Assembly (NCBI RefSeq): GCF_024586455.1
Contig: NC_065920.1
Coordinates: 77,740,215-77,804,214, forward strand
Source of the DNA: Bactrocera neohumeralis
Taxonomy: Eukaryota > Arthropoda > Insecta > Diptera > Tephritidae
Direction of reading: 5' to 3'
Length of the DNA: 64,000 bases
The position numbers and the translations under genes are program-made. Positions 62,588 through 64,000 of the stretch are shown here, piece by piece (position 1 is the stretch's first letter; every line of letters begins with the position of its first letter). The notes below the pieces were generated by a model that was not told the origin of the DNA, searched no databases, and saw nothing but the letters and a program-made list of their open reading frames with translations.

Positions 62588-62705
62588 CTGGTTAGTCGAA
62601 AAAGTCTTTTCGTATTTCTAATCAGACTTCAACATATTTTTGTTTTGTTTATACTAAGAAATAAATAAACAAATATGTAAATATGTACCATTTTGGTCGG
62701 CCATA
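62588..62705 (-). mobile_element. Inverted 3' end of the 745-type mariner
   Basis: CTGGTTAGTCGAAAAAGTCT, then CGTATTTCTAATCAGACTTC and ...GTACCATTTTGGTC, is the reverse complement of the 3' end of the copies at 6086 and 40370-40469. It is preceded by TA. Only this end is present. Confidence 0.75.
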
Positions 62706-62721
62706 TGCAAACGTACATATT

Positions 62722-62771
62722 AAATTTAACCCATAATTCGTTATAATCGTTATTACTTTTGGCTCACCCTG
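62722..62771 (+). mobile_element. Solo end of the TTAGGGTGAGCC-bounded repeat
   Basis: AATTTAACCCATAATTCG...TTTTGGCTCACCCT matches the right end of the element at 59760-60539. Confidence 0.5.
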
Positions 62772-62774
62772 ATA

Positions 62775-63275
62775 TGGATATTTATTTTCTGCTACTCAGA
62801 TATCAGAAATAGGCAAATTTAAAACACTCATTATTTAACCATACCTTGCTATCCTTTTTAGTCCTGCGATTTATATTATTTTATCAAAATAATTTTCCGA
62901 AAGATTTATTTATTATTTATTTAAGAATTTAAAACTAACAACGTCTTCAATCGTGAAAATACCGCAAGATACTAAAATACTAACGAACTTACATTCCAAA
63001 CTTATTAGTGAAATAAGGCAAAATTCAGGCTAGAAATACTTAAGAAGTTCAATCAAAGGTTAAATTTCACATTTTAATGTGTGATGCTAAAAGCCATTCA
63101 TTGCACAAACTTTTTACAAAAGAACACACCACACTACACTAGGTTTTTTGTTGCTGCCTCATGAATACGCATATTAATTACAATATTTAATATTTATAAC
63201 TGCAAACAAAAGTTTTTTTTATAACTACGAATCTGTTTACTTTTGAACCCTATTTTTGTTACATTTGTGAACCTT
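62775..63275. other. AT-rich non-coding stretch
   Basis: No open frame, repeat or element recognised. Confidence 0.4.
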
Positions 63276-63279
63276 AGAT

Positions 63280-64000
63280 GCAACGTTTTTGCGGGTTGAC
63301 GATCTTGGTTTAGGGTAGGTTTAAAGGCCGGTCACAACATAGATCTCACTTGGACAACTCGTCCGTCCCACCCGTCCGTTGTGGTATCCAGAACTCTTGC
63401 AAAAATCTTAAACACAATCATAAACGGACAAAGCGCTTTGAGACGATTAAAAATTTGTTGCGGCGGCTAAAGTCGGTTTCGGCTAAGTCTGCTGATTCGC
63501 CAAAAATATAACCATCGAAAAGTTTTTACCTAAGGGCAAGTAGATCAGTAGATCTCATTCATTCCATACTAAGCCAGAAAGGTCTCGCTGTCAACCAGAT
63601 ACTACACGTCAACGATTATCTGCTAAGCGCATGCCAGGTTCGTAGATCCAGTGATATAGCGCAAGCTGACAACGGCTATCGGACTCGTCACTATTCTGAT
63701 GTGAACGAGATAGGGTGCCCCTCTTACTAACATATTGGTTAACCAGTCTTCAGAGATTTTTCCCTTGACTAGACACACAAATGAGTTTGATAATAGAATA
63801 GTTTGATGATAAGTATATCTGGTAAGGTTAGACACTGCTTCACTAACTTTAAGCGCATAGCTTCTGAGTTCAATGCTAGTATTGTCGCTCTGCTGTCTGA
63901 GTGAATACTAACCTCCCTGAAAAATGCTGCACTTCAGAGCAGTAAGCCTACTTCTACTTTATTAGCAGCCGCTTCTGCTTGAAAAACACTACAGTGGTCC
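63280..64000 (-). mobile_element. Jockey/R1-like LINE fragment running off the window edge
   Basis: On the minus strand, from the right edge, VFQAEAAANK precedes a SIHSDSRATILALNSEAMRL segment (about 63810-63890). These carry the second (Glu) and third (Asp) RNase H catalytic residues of such LINEs. Degenerate downstream coding sequence and a 3' untranslated part with ...GACCGGCCTTTAAACC...(minus) near 63320-63345 follow. The same 3' part occurs at 41290. Confidence 0.6.

Overview
The window looks like nuclear DNA of a true fly. It is AT-rich and littered with decayed Tc1/mariner, Tigger/pogo, RTE and jockey/R1-type elements. The protein-coding genes have GT-AG introns, mostly short, and insect-type start contexts. 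A tephritid fruit fly (Bactrocera/Zeugodacus/Ceratitis type) is my best guess from the repeat mix; this is inference, because no species-diagnostic sequence is present.

Only three protein-coding genes can be supported, all in the right half. (1) 38563-46921, + strand: a four-exon gene for a 580-residue secreted-then-anchored leucine-rich-repeat protein. It has a signal peptide, an LRR array, a C-terminal cysteine cap, one transmembrane helix and a short basic tail. Its 6.4 kb first intron is full of transposons. (2) 49344-51773 and (3) 56483-58844, both - strand: two tandem paralogues of the bubblegum-type very-long/long-chain acyl-CoA synthetases (ACSBG family; 682 and 687 residues). They share exon structure except for one extra 59-bp intron in the last coding region of the second. 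The second also departs from the first at two ATP-binding motifs, the most interesting functional point in the window.

The left half (1-38500) has no gene I can support. It alternates AT-rich DNA, transposon relics and several GC-richer, transposon-poor islands (about 1.9-3.1, 12.9-14.2, 17.7-18.8, 23.4-24.5, 26.5-27.3, 28.1-29.1, 31.0-31.3 and 34.2-34.8 kb). The islands could hold untranslated exons, promoters or enhancers of a gene with long introns. One of them (about 16.3-16.44 kb) has a coding-like codon pattern.

Mobile elements: a mariner family with four copies at different stages of decay (745-1827, 6086-6189, 39984-40469, 62588-62705); at least seven other mariner/Tc1-type relics; a Tigger/pogo element inserted inside a mariner (8811-10058); an RTE-type LINE inserted inside a mariner-like element within the LRR gene intron (43341-43998); four other RTE fragments; four jockey/R1-like LINE fragments plus a short LINE tail in the LRR gene intron; and five copies of a non-autonomous repeat with about 155-bp internal units and a terminal hairpin, resembling dipteran DINE-1/Helentron-type repeats. 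I found no tRNA, rRNA or CRISPR array and nothing bacterial.
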